Part shown: positions 56,854-64,000 of the stretch, in pieces
Layout: each line of letters begins with the position of its first letter
How positions within the stretch are numbered: position 1 is the stretch's first letter
Assembly (NCBI GenBank): GCA_030041435.1
Contig: JASHNW010000101.1
Coordinates: 28,584 to 92,583, forward strand
Direction of reading: 5' to 3'
DNA from: Acidobacteriaceae bacterium
GTDB taxonomy: Bacteria > Acidobacteriota > Terriglobia > Terriglobales > Acidobacteriaceae
Length of the DNA: 64,000 nt
Translations under genes and position numbers: made by a program
Notes under the pieces: generated by a model
Database searches by the model: none
What the model saw: the letters and a program-made list of their open reading frames with translations, nothing else
What the model was told of the DNA's origin: nothing

Positions 56854-57185
56854 GAAGGGTAGTACTTCCGTGCCCCGCCAACCATCAATTAATTGGCAAA
56901 AAACTGGAGCGCGAATCGGTTGCCAACTTCCTATCCGCTGAGCGAAAGCCCGGCTTAACGATTCCAGAGAGCCTCTGGCCGCCACAACTTCTCAGCGAAT
57001 CTTCGCCACTTTTGTTTTTGCTTGCCAGATTAGGGGTAGCTGACGGGTAGTTTCCGGAAGTAACGAGGTAGTGATTTCGCAGCCGGTCCGGTGCACTTGT
57101 AGCCGGACCGGCCTTTTTTCGACGGCGAGGTCTGATGTTCGCCGAAATCGTCACGGCTCGCCAGAGTCTGGTAAGGAGAAAGTGG
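56854..57185. other. Intergenic region upstream of the three-gene operon
   Basis: About 330 nt that contain the start region of the small helix-turn-helix gene and, at 57082-57119, an intrinsic terminator on the plus strand. A 60-codon frame around 56900-57050 lacks a start codon. A small RNA ending at the terminator or a leader attenuator is possible but not shown. Confidence 0.4.
57082..57119 (+). terminator. Rho-independent terminator upstream of the metallophosphoesterase gene
   Basis: GCCGGTCCGG (57082-57091) and CCGGACCGGC (57103-57112) form a perfect 10-bp stem, with an 11-nt loop, followed by CTTTTTT. It sits 67 nt before the metallophosphoesterase start, on the same strand, with no annotated gene directly before it. 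Confidence 0.85.
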
Positions 57186-57860
57186 ATGACCACACAACAT
57201 CAGCGGCGATCCCGGAGCCTTCAACTCGTCCTGCTCAGTGATACGCACGAGCAGCACCGCGAAGCGGAGGTGCCTCACGGCCAAATTTTAATTCACACGG
57301 GCGACTTCAGCATGATGTCCCGGAGTCTGACTTCGATCGTCGATTTTAACGATTGGTTAGGAGAACTCCCACATCGCTTCAAGCTTCTTGTACCCGGGAA
57401 TCATGACTTCTGGTTGGAGGCCGACGCATCAAGACGCTCGCTCCTCAGCAACGCAACCGTCCTGATCAACGAGTCAATGGATATAGAGGGTTTGCGTTTC
57501 TGGGGCTCGCCGGTCACACCGCTTTATGGCGGCGCATTTGGCAGAAGCTCAGTGGAGGATCGCCGACGGCTCTACGCAAGCATTCCCAAGGACGTTGACG
57601 TCCTTATCACGCACGGACCGCCCCTCGGAATCCTCGATGTCAGTCCTGGCTCCGACTATCACCAGGGTGATCCGGTCCTGCTCGATGCCGTGCAGCGTGT
57701 GCGCCCGAAGCTCCACGTCTTCGGGCACGTGCACCTCGACAAGCGATCGCCTCGCATCCTGGAGACCCCGCACACGGTCTTCGTCAATGCTGCACTTCTT
57801 GGTCCCGATGGCGACATTGACAAAACTCCCATCGTCCTGCGGATGGAGCGTCAATCATGA
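57186..57860 (+). CDS. Calcineurin-like metallophosphoesterase (MPPED-like)
   Basis: The ATG at 57186 has AAGGAG 7 nt upstream and gives 224 residues. The metal-binding motifs are in order: LLSDTHEQH, HTGDFS, VPGNHDFW, LITHGPPLG and FGHVHLD. The short length and the GNHD-HGPP-GHVH layout resemble the MPPED/239FB type, known in characterised members for hydrolysing phosphodiesters including cyclic nucleotides; which substrate applies here is unknown. The next gene starts inside the stop (ATGA overlap), so it is translationally coupled to an AAA ATPase. Confidence 0.88.
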   Translation: MTTQHQRRSRSLQLVLLSDTHEQHREAEVPHGQILIHTGDFSMMSRSLTSIVDFNDWLGELPHRFKLLVPGNHDFWLEADASRRSLLSNATVLINESMDIEGLRFWGSPVTPLYGGAFGRSSVEDRRRLYASIPKDVDVLITHGPPLGILDVSPGSDYHQGDPVLLDAVQRVRPKLHVFGHVHLDKRSPRILETPHTVFVNAALLGPDGDIDKTPIVLRMERQS

Positions 57861-59197
57861 CGACACCACAGGAATTCGCCACTCGCTCTGCCCTGATCCG
57901 ACGGGCCATTGCCGCGCACCAGTCTTGGATCGAAGAGAAGCTGGGCATTCAGATTGCTGAGACCGTCATCGTCGATGGTCTCCCCAATCTCTCGCAGGTT
58001 GGGGTTCAGAAGTGCCTGGGCATCTTTGACCGCCGGAGGAGCGGGAACAGACAGTCCAGGCGGCTTCGTCCCTTGGTGGCACAGGCGGAGGTTCCTCCGC
58101 AGTACCCGCCGATTCTATCCGTCGCCGATGACGTCAGGACCGAACTTTCGTTAGAGGCCTTGCTTGAGGATCGTGCTACGGCGTGGACGGGCTTCGAGTG
58201 GCAAGACTGTCCGCTCGCTCTTCGCCTGCGCATGTTCAACATTACCGTCGTGGCATTGAATGTCCATTACCATTCAGGTCCTGGCAGCGAAGAGGAAAGC
58301 GCGGCGAGATTGCTCGTGGCTCGTCGCGACTCCATTCCCGCGCTGCTGCGCCTGATCGAGGACCTGTACCACCGTGACCGCACCTCTCATCTGTGCACAA
58401 TCGGCGGAAGACCTCGACGCGTGCCATCGGTCGCCTGGACTGATCTGGTCATCGACCCCAAGATCAACAGCCTGCTCGTCCGCGACTTCGAGAGCTTCTG
58501 GAAGCGCGAGCAATGGTTTCGTGACCGAAACCTCCCATTCCGGCGGGGGTATCTGCTTCACGGGCCGCCCGGCAATGGCAAAACTAGCGCGATCCGCGCC
58601 ATGATGAGCAGCCGCGTGCTGAACGCGCACACCCTGCGATTCTTCGAACCGAACGCCGATGACGGCGATCTCGACCGTCTGTTTGAACAGGCCCATCGCG
58701 ACCGGCCCGCAATGATCCTGCTGGAGGACATTGACCGCGCATTCCCGAAGGCTTGCGATCCTATGACCAAGATCAGCCTCCAGCACCTGCTGAACTGCCT
58801 GGACGGGGTGGCTACTGGCGAGGGCGTGGTCGTCGTCGCCACAGCCAACGAGCCTGCCGCACTCGATCCGGCTATTCTGCGGAGACCCGGGCGATTCGAT
58901 CGAGTGGTCCATTTTCCGAACCCGGATGCGGCGCTGCGGCTCGAATACTTCCGCCGGATGAACAGCGGGTTGAACGACGAACAGCTTCAGCGCCCTGTGG
59001 AAGCCTCCAGCGGATTCTCTTTCGCTCAACTGCGCGAGTCGTACATCATCGCTGGGCAGCAAGCCTTCGAGCGTTGCGGCGAGGTGACCGAAGACGACCT
59101 GCTAACGGGAATCCGCTCAATGCGACAGAGTATGGCGAGCAGTTCTCGCCATACAAATGCAGCTGGCTTCCGTGCGTCTGCGGAGGTGCTGGCGTGA
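57857..59197 (+). CDS. AAA+ ATPase, BCS1-like core
   Basis: The 446-residue protein has an uncharacterised N-terminal region (1-185) and an AAA+ domain: Walker A GPPGNGKT at about 236-243, Walker B MILLEDID at about 286-293, sensor Asn in VATANEP and arginine-finger region LRRPGRFDRVVHFPNPD. The single AAA core with the FDRVV and AAL-DPAILRRPGRFD pattern is like BCS1 and other remodelling ATPases. No membrane segment is visible. It overlaps the upstream gene by 4 nt (ATGA) and the downstream one by 4 nt (GTGA). Partner and substrate are unknown. Confidence 0.85.
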   Translation: MTTPQEFATRSALIRRAIAAHQSWIEEKLGIQIAETVIVDGLPNLSQVGVQKCLGIFDRRRSGNRQSRRLRPLVAQAEVPPQYPPILSVADDVRTELSLEALLEDRATAWTGFEWQDCPLALRLRMFNITVVALNVHYHSGPGSEEESAARLLVARRDSIPALLRLIEDLYHRDRTSHLCTIGGRPRRVPSVAWTDLVIDPKINSLLVRDFESFWKREQWFRDRNLPFRRGYLLHGPPGNGKTSAIRAMMSSRVLNAHTLRFFEPNADDGDLDRLFEQAHRDRPAMILLEDIDRAFPKACDPMTKISLQHLLNCLDGVATGEGVVVVATANEPAALDPAILRRPGRFDRVVHFPNPDAALRLEYFRRMNSGLNDEQLQRPVEASSGFSFAQLRESYIIAGQQAFERCGEVTEDDLLTGIRSMRQSMASSSRHTNAAGFRASAEVLA

Positions 59198-59991
59198 CGG
59201 AGGCGCAGAAAGCAAACGGAAAGACGCAGGCGGCCACCCCAGGCGAGAAGGCCGCCCAGCGGCTCAAAGACCTTAAGCGCGGAGCGATGCGGCTGGCTGT
59301 CTACATTCGCGAACTCGGCGAGGAACCAATTAGGCTGCGGGGGAAGGCCTACCGCGAGTGGGAGCGTGAACTGCAGCGCCAATATCAGCGGCTACGCGAA
59401 AGCCTGGGCAGGGAAGCGGGCCAGGCCGCGCGTGTGCGCGGTCGCGCTGTGATTCGAAGAGAGGGGTTATCCTCGGCAGTTGCTGACCTGCTGCCAGCGT
59501 CTGAGGGAACTGAGAGGAAGAAGGCTGGCGGTTCGAAGCCGCACCTCTCTAAGCCTCCTGCTCAAGCAACAGCGGGGTTGGAACCGATGAGCACACCGGC
59601 AGAACCAGTCCGGCCAAGTCAGGACCCGAATCCTCTCGTTTGCAAGCGGAAGTACCGGCACCCAAACTTTCTCAGCGCGATGCTTCACGCCCGAAAGCTC
59701 GGAAGTCCGGGGTTGGATGTGTACCCATGTGACCGCTGCGGCGGCCTTCACGTGGGACATGACCCGGAGAGCGATCACACACAACGTGCCCGCGTCGTCA
59801 AGAAAAGGCTCCGCTCCATCGAGAAGCAACTCGCGGGACTGAACACGCAACTGGCCCAGCTTGAACATGAGCGACGCGCCCTCCTGGCTGAACAGGGGGC
59901 TGGACCCGAGTCATTCAGCCGCCTGCGGCTTTACCTGCGTCGAGTGGAAGCGTGGATCAGAAAATTCGAGGAGGAACAGCGTGCCCCATAG
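59194..59991 (+). CDS. Zinc-ribbon protein with coiled-coil N-terminus, unknown function
   Basis: The GTG at 59194 overlaps the ATPase stop (GTGA) and follows GGAGGTG; the protein is 265 residues. The first 110 residues are basic and helical (REWERELQRQYQRLRESL). A zinc-ribbon-like segment follows at about 148-190: VCKRKYRHPNFLSAMLHA and VYPCDRCGGLHVGH. The C-terminus is a coiled coil (SIEKQLAGLNTQLAQLEHERRALL). A CxxCGGxH ribbon of this sort occurs in phage and island proteins. I do not recognise the full protein. The tight coupling suggests it works with the ATPase and phosphoesterase. Confidence 0.75.
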   Translation: MTEAQKANGKTQAATPGEKAAQRLKDLKRGAMRLAVYIRELGEEPIRLRGKAYREWERELQRQYQRLRESLGREAGQAARVRGRAVIRREGLSSAVADLLPASEGTERKKAGGSKPHLSKPPAQATAGLEPMSTPAEPVRPSQDPNPLVCKRKYRHPNFLSAMLHARKLGSPGLDVYPCDRCGGLHVGHDPESDHTQRARVVKKRLRSIEKQLAGLNTQLAQLEHERRALLAEQGAGPESFSRLRLYLRRVEAWIRKFEEEQRAP

Positions 59992-60149
59992 ATGGTCAGG
60001 AACGATTGTGCGTTGAGAATTGAGCCGGTTGAGAGCAACCCGCCTGCTCGGTCATATCGGGAGCGCGGCCCGGTAGATAATCAGGGTTTGTCAGCGCATT
60101 CACCTGAAGGGAGGCCAGCATTGACGACCTCCCGAGGTGTCCGACAAGG

Positions 60150-60524
60150 TTAGCCGCCGCAGACCAATGCCTCGGCGAGATACAGAAGTTCCGCCGCCCG
60201 CCGGACATTGCGGCTGCCGGGCCTGCCGTGGCGGGCCACAGCCCGCAGCCAGCGAACGTCGGCGATGCTCAGAGCTTCGGGGCGGTCCAGCGAGTACTGG
60301 CGCAGCCGATGCCACGCTGCGAGTTCTTCGGCGATCACAAGATCAGCGATGCCGAAGGCCTTCGCGTGCCCGGCGGCCTCGGCGCGTTCCCGAGCAGCGG
60401 CTTCACGGCACCGGTTTTGAATGTCAAGTAGGTGTTTCGATCGCCTCTTCAGCGCGGCGATGCGGGTTGCGTTGGCCGCGTAGGCGTCCGCAACCTCTAG
60501 GTGCGTAATGATATGATCCAGCAC
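60150..60524 (-). CDS. Hypothetical helical protein of the island
   Basis: A GTG at 60524 with AGGAGG 10 nt upstream gives 124 residues. The protein is almost all helical, with an Ala/Arg/Glu-rich middle (NRCREAAARERAEAAGHAKA), and no catalytic motif or membrane segment. It is convergent with the three-gene operon. Base use is like its island neighbours. Function unknown. The gap 59992-60149 contains nothing recognisable. Confidence 0.55.
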   Translation of the reverse strand: MLDHIITHLEVADAYAANATRIAALKRRSKHLLDIQNRCREAAARERAEAAGHAKAFGIADLVIAEELAAWHRLRQYSLDRPEALSIADVRWLRAVARHGRPGSRNVRRAAELLYLAEALVCGG

Positions 60525-60618
60525 TTCGTTATTCCCTCCTACCTGCAATCTGGCGAGGAGGGATCAAATCGGCGAAGATTCGCGATGCTTATGTTGAGCG
60601 TCCCGCTGGCAACGGACG

Positions 60619-60650
60619 GACTCGGGCTGCTCGGCGGAGCAACCCGAGTC
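60619..60650. terminator. Hairpin after the second recombinase
   Basis: GACTCGGG C TGCTC (60619-60632) pairs with GAGCA A CCCGAGTC (60637-60650), a 13-bp stem with one internal mismatch and a GGCG loop, 8 nt past the recombinase stop on the minus strand. No T-run, so termination strength is uncertain. Confidence 0.5.
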
Positions 60651-60657
60651 ATCGCGA

Positions 60658-62385
60658 TCAGAGTCGCAGCACTTTTTCCATGCGGCAAAGCGCTGCGGAC
60701 TCGTTAAATTTGCGACCGTAAATCGTGATAGTTGTCTGGATATTACGATGCCAAAGCAGTTTGGACAACGTGAGATAATCCTGCGGATTGAGTTCAAGCC
60801 ACATGAACGCGAAGATATCGCGGAACAGGTGGGGCGTCACAATCTTGCCACCGTAACGCAGCGTAAGCTCCGAGACCAGGGTACGAAGAGTCAATGATCG
60901 AAGCGGCCCGCCAGCGTCATTGAGAAACAACGTACCAGGATCAGCGCCTCGCAGGAGATGACGCCGGTGATTTGTCAAGTAGTCTTCCAACAATGACACG
61001 AGGGAGTGAGGAAGCACGCATTCGACATCGTGATGTGTCTTCGTTTCCTTATTGGTGAACCGAAACTGCCACACTTGGACGGCGGGGTCGGATTTCTCGG
61101 CTTCGAGAACCCAGTCTGGTTTTGAGATATTCGAATGTACTGGCAGGGTCGTCTTTTGGAGATTCGGAGCGTCACCAGCGATCCTAAGTTCGCGAAGATT
61201 ACGCTGACGCCACGGCAGCGTCACGAGCCACTGCATCAGGAGTTCATCTCGGACTGCGAGTGCGATTGTGCGGGGATCAGCATTGGCGGGAACCGGGCGA
61301 TCGCGTCGGATGAGCCCCGGGATTTTCCGGAGGGCTTCGTACGGCAGGAACTTCTCCTGCTTGCGCCGGATCACTTCTTCCTCTGAGTCTTCAGGAATGC
61401 TGTTCAGGAGAGCGGACATCCAGTCGGAGACGATCCCGGAATATTTTGGATTGCGTGCAAGCGCCGCTGACACTTGCCCCAGTTTGGTGCTGAGGGTTTT
61501 CCCTTTTGTGCGGCGCTCATCCAGTGACCAGGCGATGAAGCGACCGATCAGGTCCGCATTCACCAGATCGGAAAGGTTTGCAATATTCTTGATCTGCGCG
61601 ACATTTACAGCGAATCCGTACAGTCTCGAAAAGGTTCCCCGCAAGAGGTCGGCGCTGATGGGACGGATCTGTGCTTTTCGGGGACGCCCCGGCATAAATG
61701 TGGCCACCTTCCATCGGATCACATCTTCCACCTCAGTTCTCAAGGTCTCGGGGAACAACTCGATTCGGATCGCATATTTCGACCTGTTACTCTTGACGCG
61801 AAGACTGCCGCCGTATCCTGCGGACAGGAGAATCTTTCGCATGGAGGCGATCGATTTCTCTGTCCAATGGTAAGAACCACCTTTGGCCACCTTCATGTGA
61901 GCCCACGAGCGAAGATCGTCCTCGCGAACTGCGCTCGGATGGCCGACATTCTTAACCAAATACTTCAATAGCGACTTATCGTTTCGCTTACACTCAGCTG
62001 CAATGATTCTCCACGCTGGGGGAACTGCGGAGGGCGAGGATGTCCAGCCATGCTGCCGCGCCAATCTGATCAAAATGCCAACGTAATTAGCATAGGATCG
62101 GACAGAGTTCTTTTTATACTTTCGCTCGGTCAGGAAGTCCCGGAAGTCCTCGCGATCATCAACGACATCGTCAACGCTAATTTGATCGGAAGGTACCGAA
62201 TAGAACTCTTCCAGCCGGGCTGCAGTGGAGCGCAGCATGGCAGAGGTTGTGGAAGGATGCCGCTGGATGGCACTAACCAGATCGCGAAGAGACACGATCA
62301 TATCAGAGGTAGGCAGTGTCGGATCGGAAGAATCCGGAACCAGCGGGGCAATTTCAGGACCAAAAACTTCTGTTGAAGCTGACAT
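60658..62385 (-). CDS. Second tyrosine recombinase, long form
   Basis: The ATG at 62385 (AGGAG 11 nt upstream) gives 575 residues; an alternative frame starts at 62436. The first 180 residues are core-binding-like (RDFLTERKYKKNSVRSYANYVGI), then a large middle region, then the catalytic domain: first Arg in LPWRQRNLRELRI, HXXR as TPHLFRDIFAF, third-box LLWHRNIQTTITIYGRKF with the His/Trp and Tyr nucleophile. It is longer than the island integrase and of a different subgroup. It is preceded by its own helix-turn-helix gene. Confidence 0.85.
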   Translation of the reverse strand: MSASTEVFGPEIAPLVPDSSDPTLPTSDMIVSLRDLVSAIQRHPSTTSAMLRSTAARLEEFYSVPSDQISVDDVVDDREDFRDFLTERKYKKNSVRSYANYVGILIRLARQHGWTSSPSAVPPAWRIIAAECKRNDKSLLKYLVKNVGHPSAVREDDLRSWAHMKVAKGGSYHWTEKSIASMRKILLSAGYGGSLRVKSNRSKYAIRIELFPETLRTEVEDVIRWKVATFMPGRPRKAQIRPISADLLRGTFSRLYGFAVNVAQIKNIANLSDLVNADLIGRFIAWSLDERRTKGKTLSTKLGQVSAALARNPKYSGIVSDWMSALLNSIPEDSEEEVIRRKQEKFLPYEALRKIPGLIRRDRPVPANADPRTIALAVRDELLMQWLVTLPWRQRNLRELRIAGDAPNLQKTTLPVHSNISKPDWVLEAEKSDPAVQVWQFRFTNKETKTHHDVECVLPHSLVSLLEDYLTNHRRHLLRGADPGTLFLNDAGGPLRSLTLRTLVSELTLRYGGKIVTPHLFRDIFAFMWLELNPQDYLTLSKLLWHRNIQTTITIYGRKFNESAALCRMEKVLRL

Positions 62386-62538
62386 ATATGCAATTTCTCC
62401 TAGTTGAACCGCTTGTTCTTGCTGACGATTCCGCATATAAATTCAGCGGAACTATGAAGGGGTGCGAAGCAGTCCGAAGCGTTTTACGAAAGGCGCTGGC
62501 GGGCTCGATATAGCGCAGCAGCGCGTAGAATCCGGAGA

Positions 62539-62784
62539 CTATTTGCCCGGGTTTTTCTGGCTATTCCGCAAGAACTGCTCCAGATCAACGGGCAGGAACT
62601 TCGTCCGCCCCGGCAGGTCGCGCGACGGCAACTGGTCCGACGCGACCCGCGTCTGGATGGACCGGACTGTGACGCCGAACAGCGTGGCGACGTCCTTGAT
62701 GGTGAAGAACGGCTTGAGGGCCATCTGGCGATGCGCCAAGACCTCTTCGAGCAGCGGATACTTCGATGGCGGTGGTGACGACAT
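62539..62784 (-). CDS. Excisionase-type helix-turn-helix protein 2
   Basis: The ATG at 62784 follows GGGAG by 4 nt and gives 81 residues with a MerR-like helix-turn-helix: FTIKDVATLFGVTVRSIQTRVASDQLPSRDLPGRTKFLPVDLEQFLRN. It lies 153 nt upstream of the second recombinase on the same strand, an arrangement suited to a recombination directionality factor. The gap between them shows no gene. Confidence 0.75.
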   Translation of the reverse strand: MSSPPPSKYPLLEEVLAHRQMALKPFFTIKDVATLFGVTVRSIQTRVASDQLPSRDLPGRTKFLPVDLEQFLRNSQKNPGK

Positions 62785-62822
62785 AAGACTCCCTAGACGA
62801 CGAACCGGGCAGAACCGGCACG

Positions 62823-62966
62823 TCAGGAGGCGTTGAGCGCCTCCGTATAAGCAGTCCGGTAGTCGAAATCCTGATATTCGCTGAAGTGGTGACCCGAGAA
62901 GCACGACGCGCCCGGCTTCACGCGAAAGCGAAGCGCTCCGTGGTCAGCGATCGCGATCTCCGGCAC
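62823..62966 (-). CDS. Possible small protein
   Basis: A GTG-started frame encodes 47 residues (PEIAIADHGALRFRVKPG, then SGHHFSEYQDFDYRTAY) ending 38 nt before the helix-turn-helix gene. An in-frame TAG lies 12 nt upstream of the GTG and no strong ribosome site is seen. GGAGGCG and CGCCTCC around its stop form a short inverted repeat. It could be a real small gene or a leftover of a larger one. Confidence 0.3.
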   Translation of the reverse strand: MPEIAIADHGALRFRVKPGASCFSGHHFSEYQDFDYRTAYTEALNAS

Positions 62967-63017
62967 CGGCAGTATGCTCTAGGGAGCGAGACCGCGCGGA
63001 GCGGACGGAAGGCGTAG

Positions 63018-63836
63018 ATGGACCGTTGGAAGCAAAGAACGGACTGGGCCGAGTGGCAGACGGACATGCGGCTTTCGCAGCCTTTCATTGCCGAGCGGGT
63101 GTATCGCAGCCCGAAGACCCTCGACAAGACTGAAAAGGAGGTGGTCGATCTCGTTGTGGCCCACGGTGGCAACTCGATCCTGATTTCCCAAAAAGCACAG
63201 GAGAACCCTGAGGGCAGGTCTCCGGAGAAGAACGCACTGTGGGTGCGGAAGAAGGCCAAGGAGTGCTTCAGCCAGCTATCGGGTGCCATCAGGAATCAGG
63301 CAAGGCCGATGTGGTGTGAGCACTGGCCTCGCGGGCGCGTTGACTTCCCGGCTGGCCTGCCGCACGTGTGTCACGGGGTCGTACTCGTGGAGACCTTCGC
63401 GGCGGTAGACCTTGCTTCGGATACGGAAGAGCTTCCGCTGGCCTGCTCCGGAGTTCCGATCACCTACATGGCGGTCAACGACTTCGTCAACCTCGCGGCT
63501 GAGCTTCGAACGGTTCCCGAACTGCTGGAATACCTGGCCTCGCGCCGGACAATTCCGTTGTGCTCACTGCGAGTCGTCGGCGACGAGAAGCCGCTCTTTG
63601 AGTTCTACCTGGTCGAAGGGAATAGCCTAAACGGCTGCCTGGGGCACGACGATGCAAAAATCGCCATTGCGGCCCGGAGTTCGGAGTTGCAGGACCTCCT
63701 CAGGTTGCGTGCAGAGGAGACCTTCTACATCAAGGCGATCGAGCACGTTGCAGACGCCCTTTCGACGCGCGACTCGGATTTCGCGGAGGGGCTATCTCCA
63801 GGCATGACCTGCACCCCAAAAACTAGTCCAGATTGA
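63018..63836 (+). CDS. Hypothetical protein, possibly nuclease-fold, cut by an IS3-family element
   Basis: The ATG at 63018 has GGAAGG 5 nt upstream. The 272-residue frame begins WKQRTDWAEWQTDM and has a conserved-looking core (EKEVVDLVVAHGGNSILISQKAQ) that could be the start of a PD-(D/E)XK-like nuclease fold (Glu, Asp and QXK positions), followed by NALWVRKKAKECFSQLSGA. That fold is a guess. The last nine residues (TCTPKTSPD) are encoded inside the IS end that starts at 63805, so the natural C-terminus is lost. Confidence 0.5.
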   Translation: MDRWKQRTDWAEWQTDMRLSQPFIAERVYRSPKTLDKTEKEVVDLVVAHGGNSILISQKAQENPEGRSPEKNALWVRKKAKECFSQLSGAIRNQARPMWCEHWPRGRVDFPAGLPHVCHGVVLVETFAAVDLASDTEELPLACSGVPITYMAVNDFVNLAAELRTVPELLEYLASRRTIPLCSLRVVGDEKPLFEFYLVEGNSLNGCLGHDDAKIAIAARSSELQDLLRLRAEETFYIKAIEHVADALSTRDSDFAEGLSPGMTCTPKTSPD

Positions 63837-64000
63837 GTGAGAGTTCTCCGCTACAGTGGGGTGATTGGAGCCCCTTGGAGCAAGGAGGACAGGGATGAAG
63901 AAGAGCCGGTATACGGAAGAGCAGATTGTGGGGATTCTGAAGGAGTCGGAAGCCGGGGTTGCGACTCCGGAGTTGTGCCGCAAGCACGGGATCAGCGGGC
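63805..64000 (+). mobile_element. IS3-family insertion sequence, left end
   Basis: The terminal inverted repeat starts TGACCTGCACCCC at 63805, the form used by IS407-type IS3 elements, and the OrfA start lies 90 nt inside. The element continues past the window. Its insertion truncates the gene at 63018. Confidence 0.75.
63895..64000 (+). CDS. IS3-family transposase OrfA, 5' part
   Basis: From the ATG at 63895 (AAGGAGG 7 nt upstream) the frame reads MKKSRYTEEQIVGILKESE then CRKHGISG, the helix-turn-helix N-terminus typical of IS3/IS407 OrfA. It binds the IS ends; the catalytic OrfB would lie beyond the window. Confidence 0.85.
   Translation, partial: MKKSRYTEEQIVGILKESEAGVATPELCRKHGISG

Larger units (their letters stand above)
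55221..64000. mobile_element. Left part of an integrated genomic island at tRNA-Ser
   Basis: The island begins at an att-like tRNA-Ser 3' end and includes two tyrosine recombinases, two excisionase-type helix-turn-helix genes, a three-gene operon of unknown role and an IS3 element. Its genes differ in kind from the carbohydrate genes to the left. The right end and the intact tRNA gene are outside the window. Boundaries and mobility are inference from these signs. Confidence 0.7.

Noticed and set aside
56880..57055. Plus-strand frame GKKLERESVANFL before the three-gene operon
   Set aside because: No ATG, GTG or TTG and no ribosome site; it lies in the likely promoter region.
58753..59193. Upstream extension of the zinc-ribbon frame
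   Set aside because: It overlaps the AAA ATPase in another frame; the GTG at 59194 with ribosome site is the better start.
1..64000. CRISPR array or complete tRNA/rRNA gene
   Set aside because: No regularly spaced repeats and no complete tRNA or rRNA sequence seen on either strand; only the tRNA-Ser fragment at 55221.

Overview
The window looks like a chromosome segment of an acidobacterium (Terriglobia/Acidobacteriaceae type). The basis is a GC-rich sequence, three very large Oar-like TonB-dependent receptors that each carry an N-terminal carboxypeptidase-regulatory-like domain, a dense set of secreted glycoside hydrolases, a MEDS-domain signalling protein, and no phage- or plasmid-like gene order before about 55.2 kb. 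The taxonomic call is inference from gene families; no rRNA or tRNA gene is present.

Positions 1-29.4 kb and 42-55.1 kb form one large polysaccharide-utilisation region. It holds the end of a GH66 protein, two GH39 enzymes, a GH144 beta-1,2-glucanase-like protein, two GH3, two GH30, a GH9, a GH13, a GH15, an amylo-alpha-1,6-glucosidase-like protein and a discoidin-containing clan GH-A protein of unclear family. Three TonB receptors are interleaved with these. A LacI-family regulator lies in the GH144-LacI-GH39 operon. CAAACGTTTG-like palindromes sit in front of all three receptor loci and, more weakly, in front of the second GH39, which suggests one LacI-type regulon. ribose-5-phosphate isomerase A (rpiA) follows the second GH39. 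A small gene graveyard (15.0-16.4 kb) holds a truncated CRTAC1/FG-GAP gene and a scrambled fragment of a glycosidase gene.

Positions 29.4-42 kb hold other functions. On the minus strand there is a tripartite efflux operon (TolC, EmrA-like, EmrB-like) ending in a cytidylate-kinase-like gene, and a signalling cluster (MEDS protein, multi-PAS histidine kinase, single-domain response regulator). A similar palindrome lies upstream of the efflux operon and of the response regulator. An aldo/keto reductase and a TlpA-like protein with two compensating frameshifts follow.

From 55.22 kb to the right edge the sequence changes to a mobile island. An 18-bp sequence matching the 3' end of a tRNA-Ser gene marks its left border, followed by a tyrosine integrase and a small helix-turn-helix gene. 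The cargo is a translationally coupled three-gene operon (metallophosphoesterase, BCS1-like AAA ATPase, zinc-ribbon protein), an unknown gene, a second larger tyrosine recombinase with its own helix-turn-helix gene, and a possible nuclease-like gene whose 3' end is cut by an IS3-family element running off the window. The coupled operon is the best candidate here for an undescribed system, possibly defence; that function is inference only.
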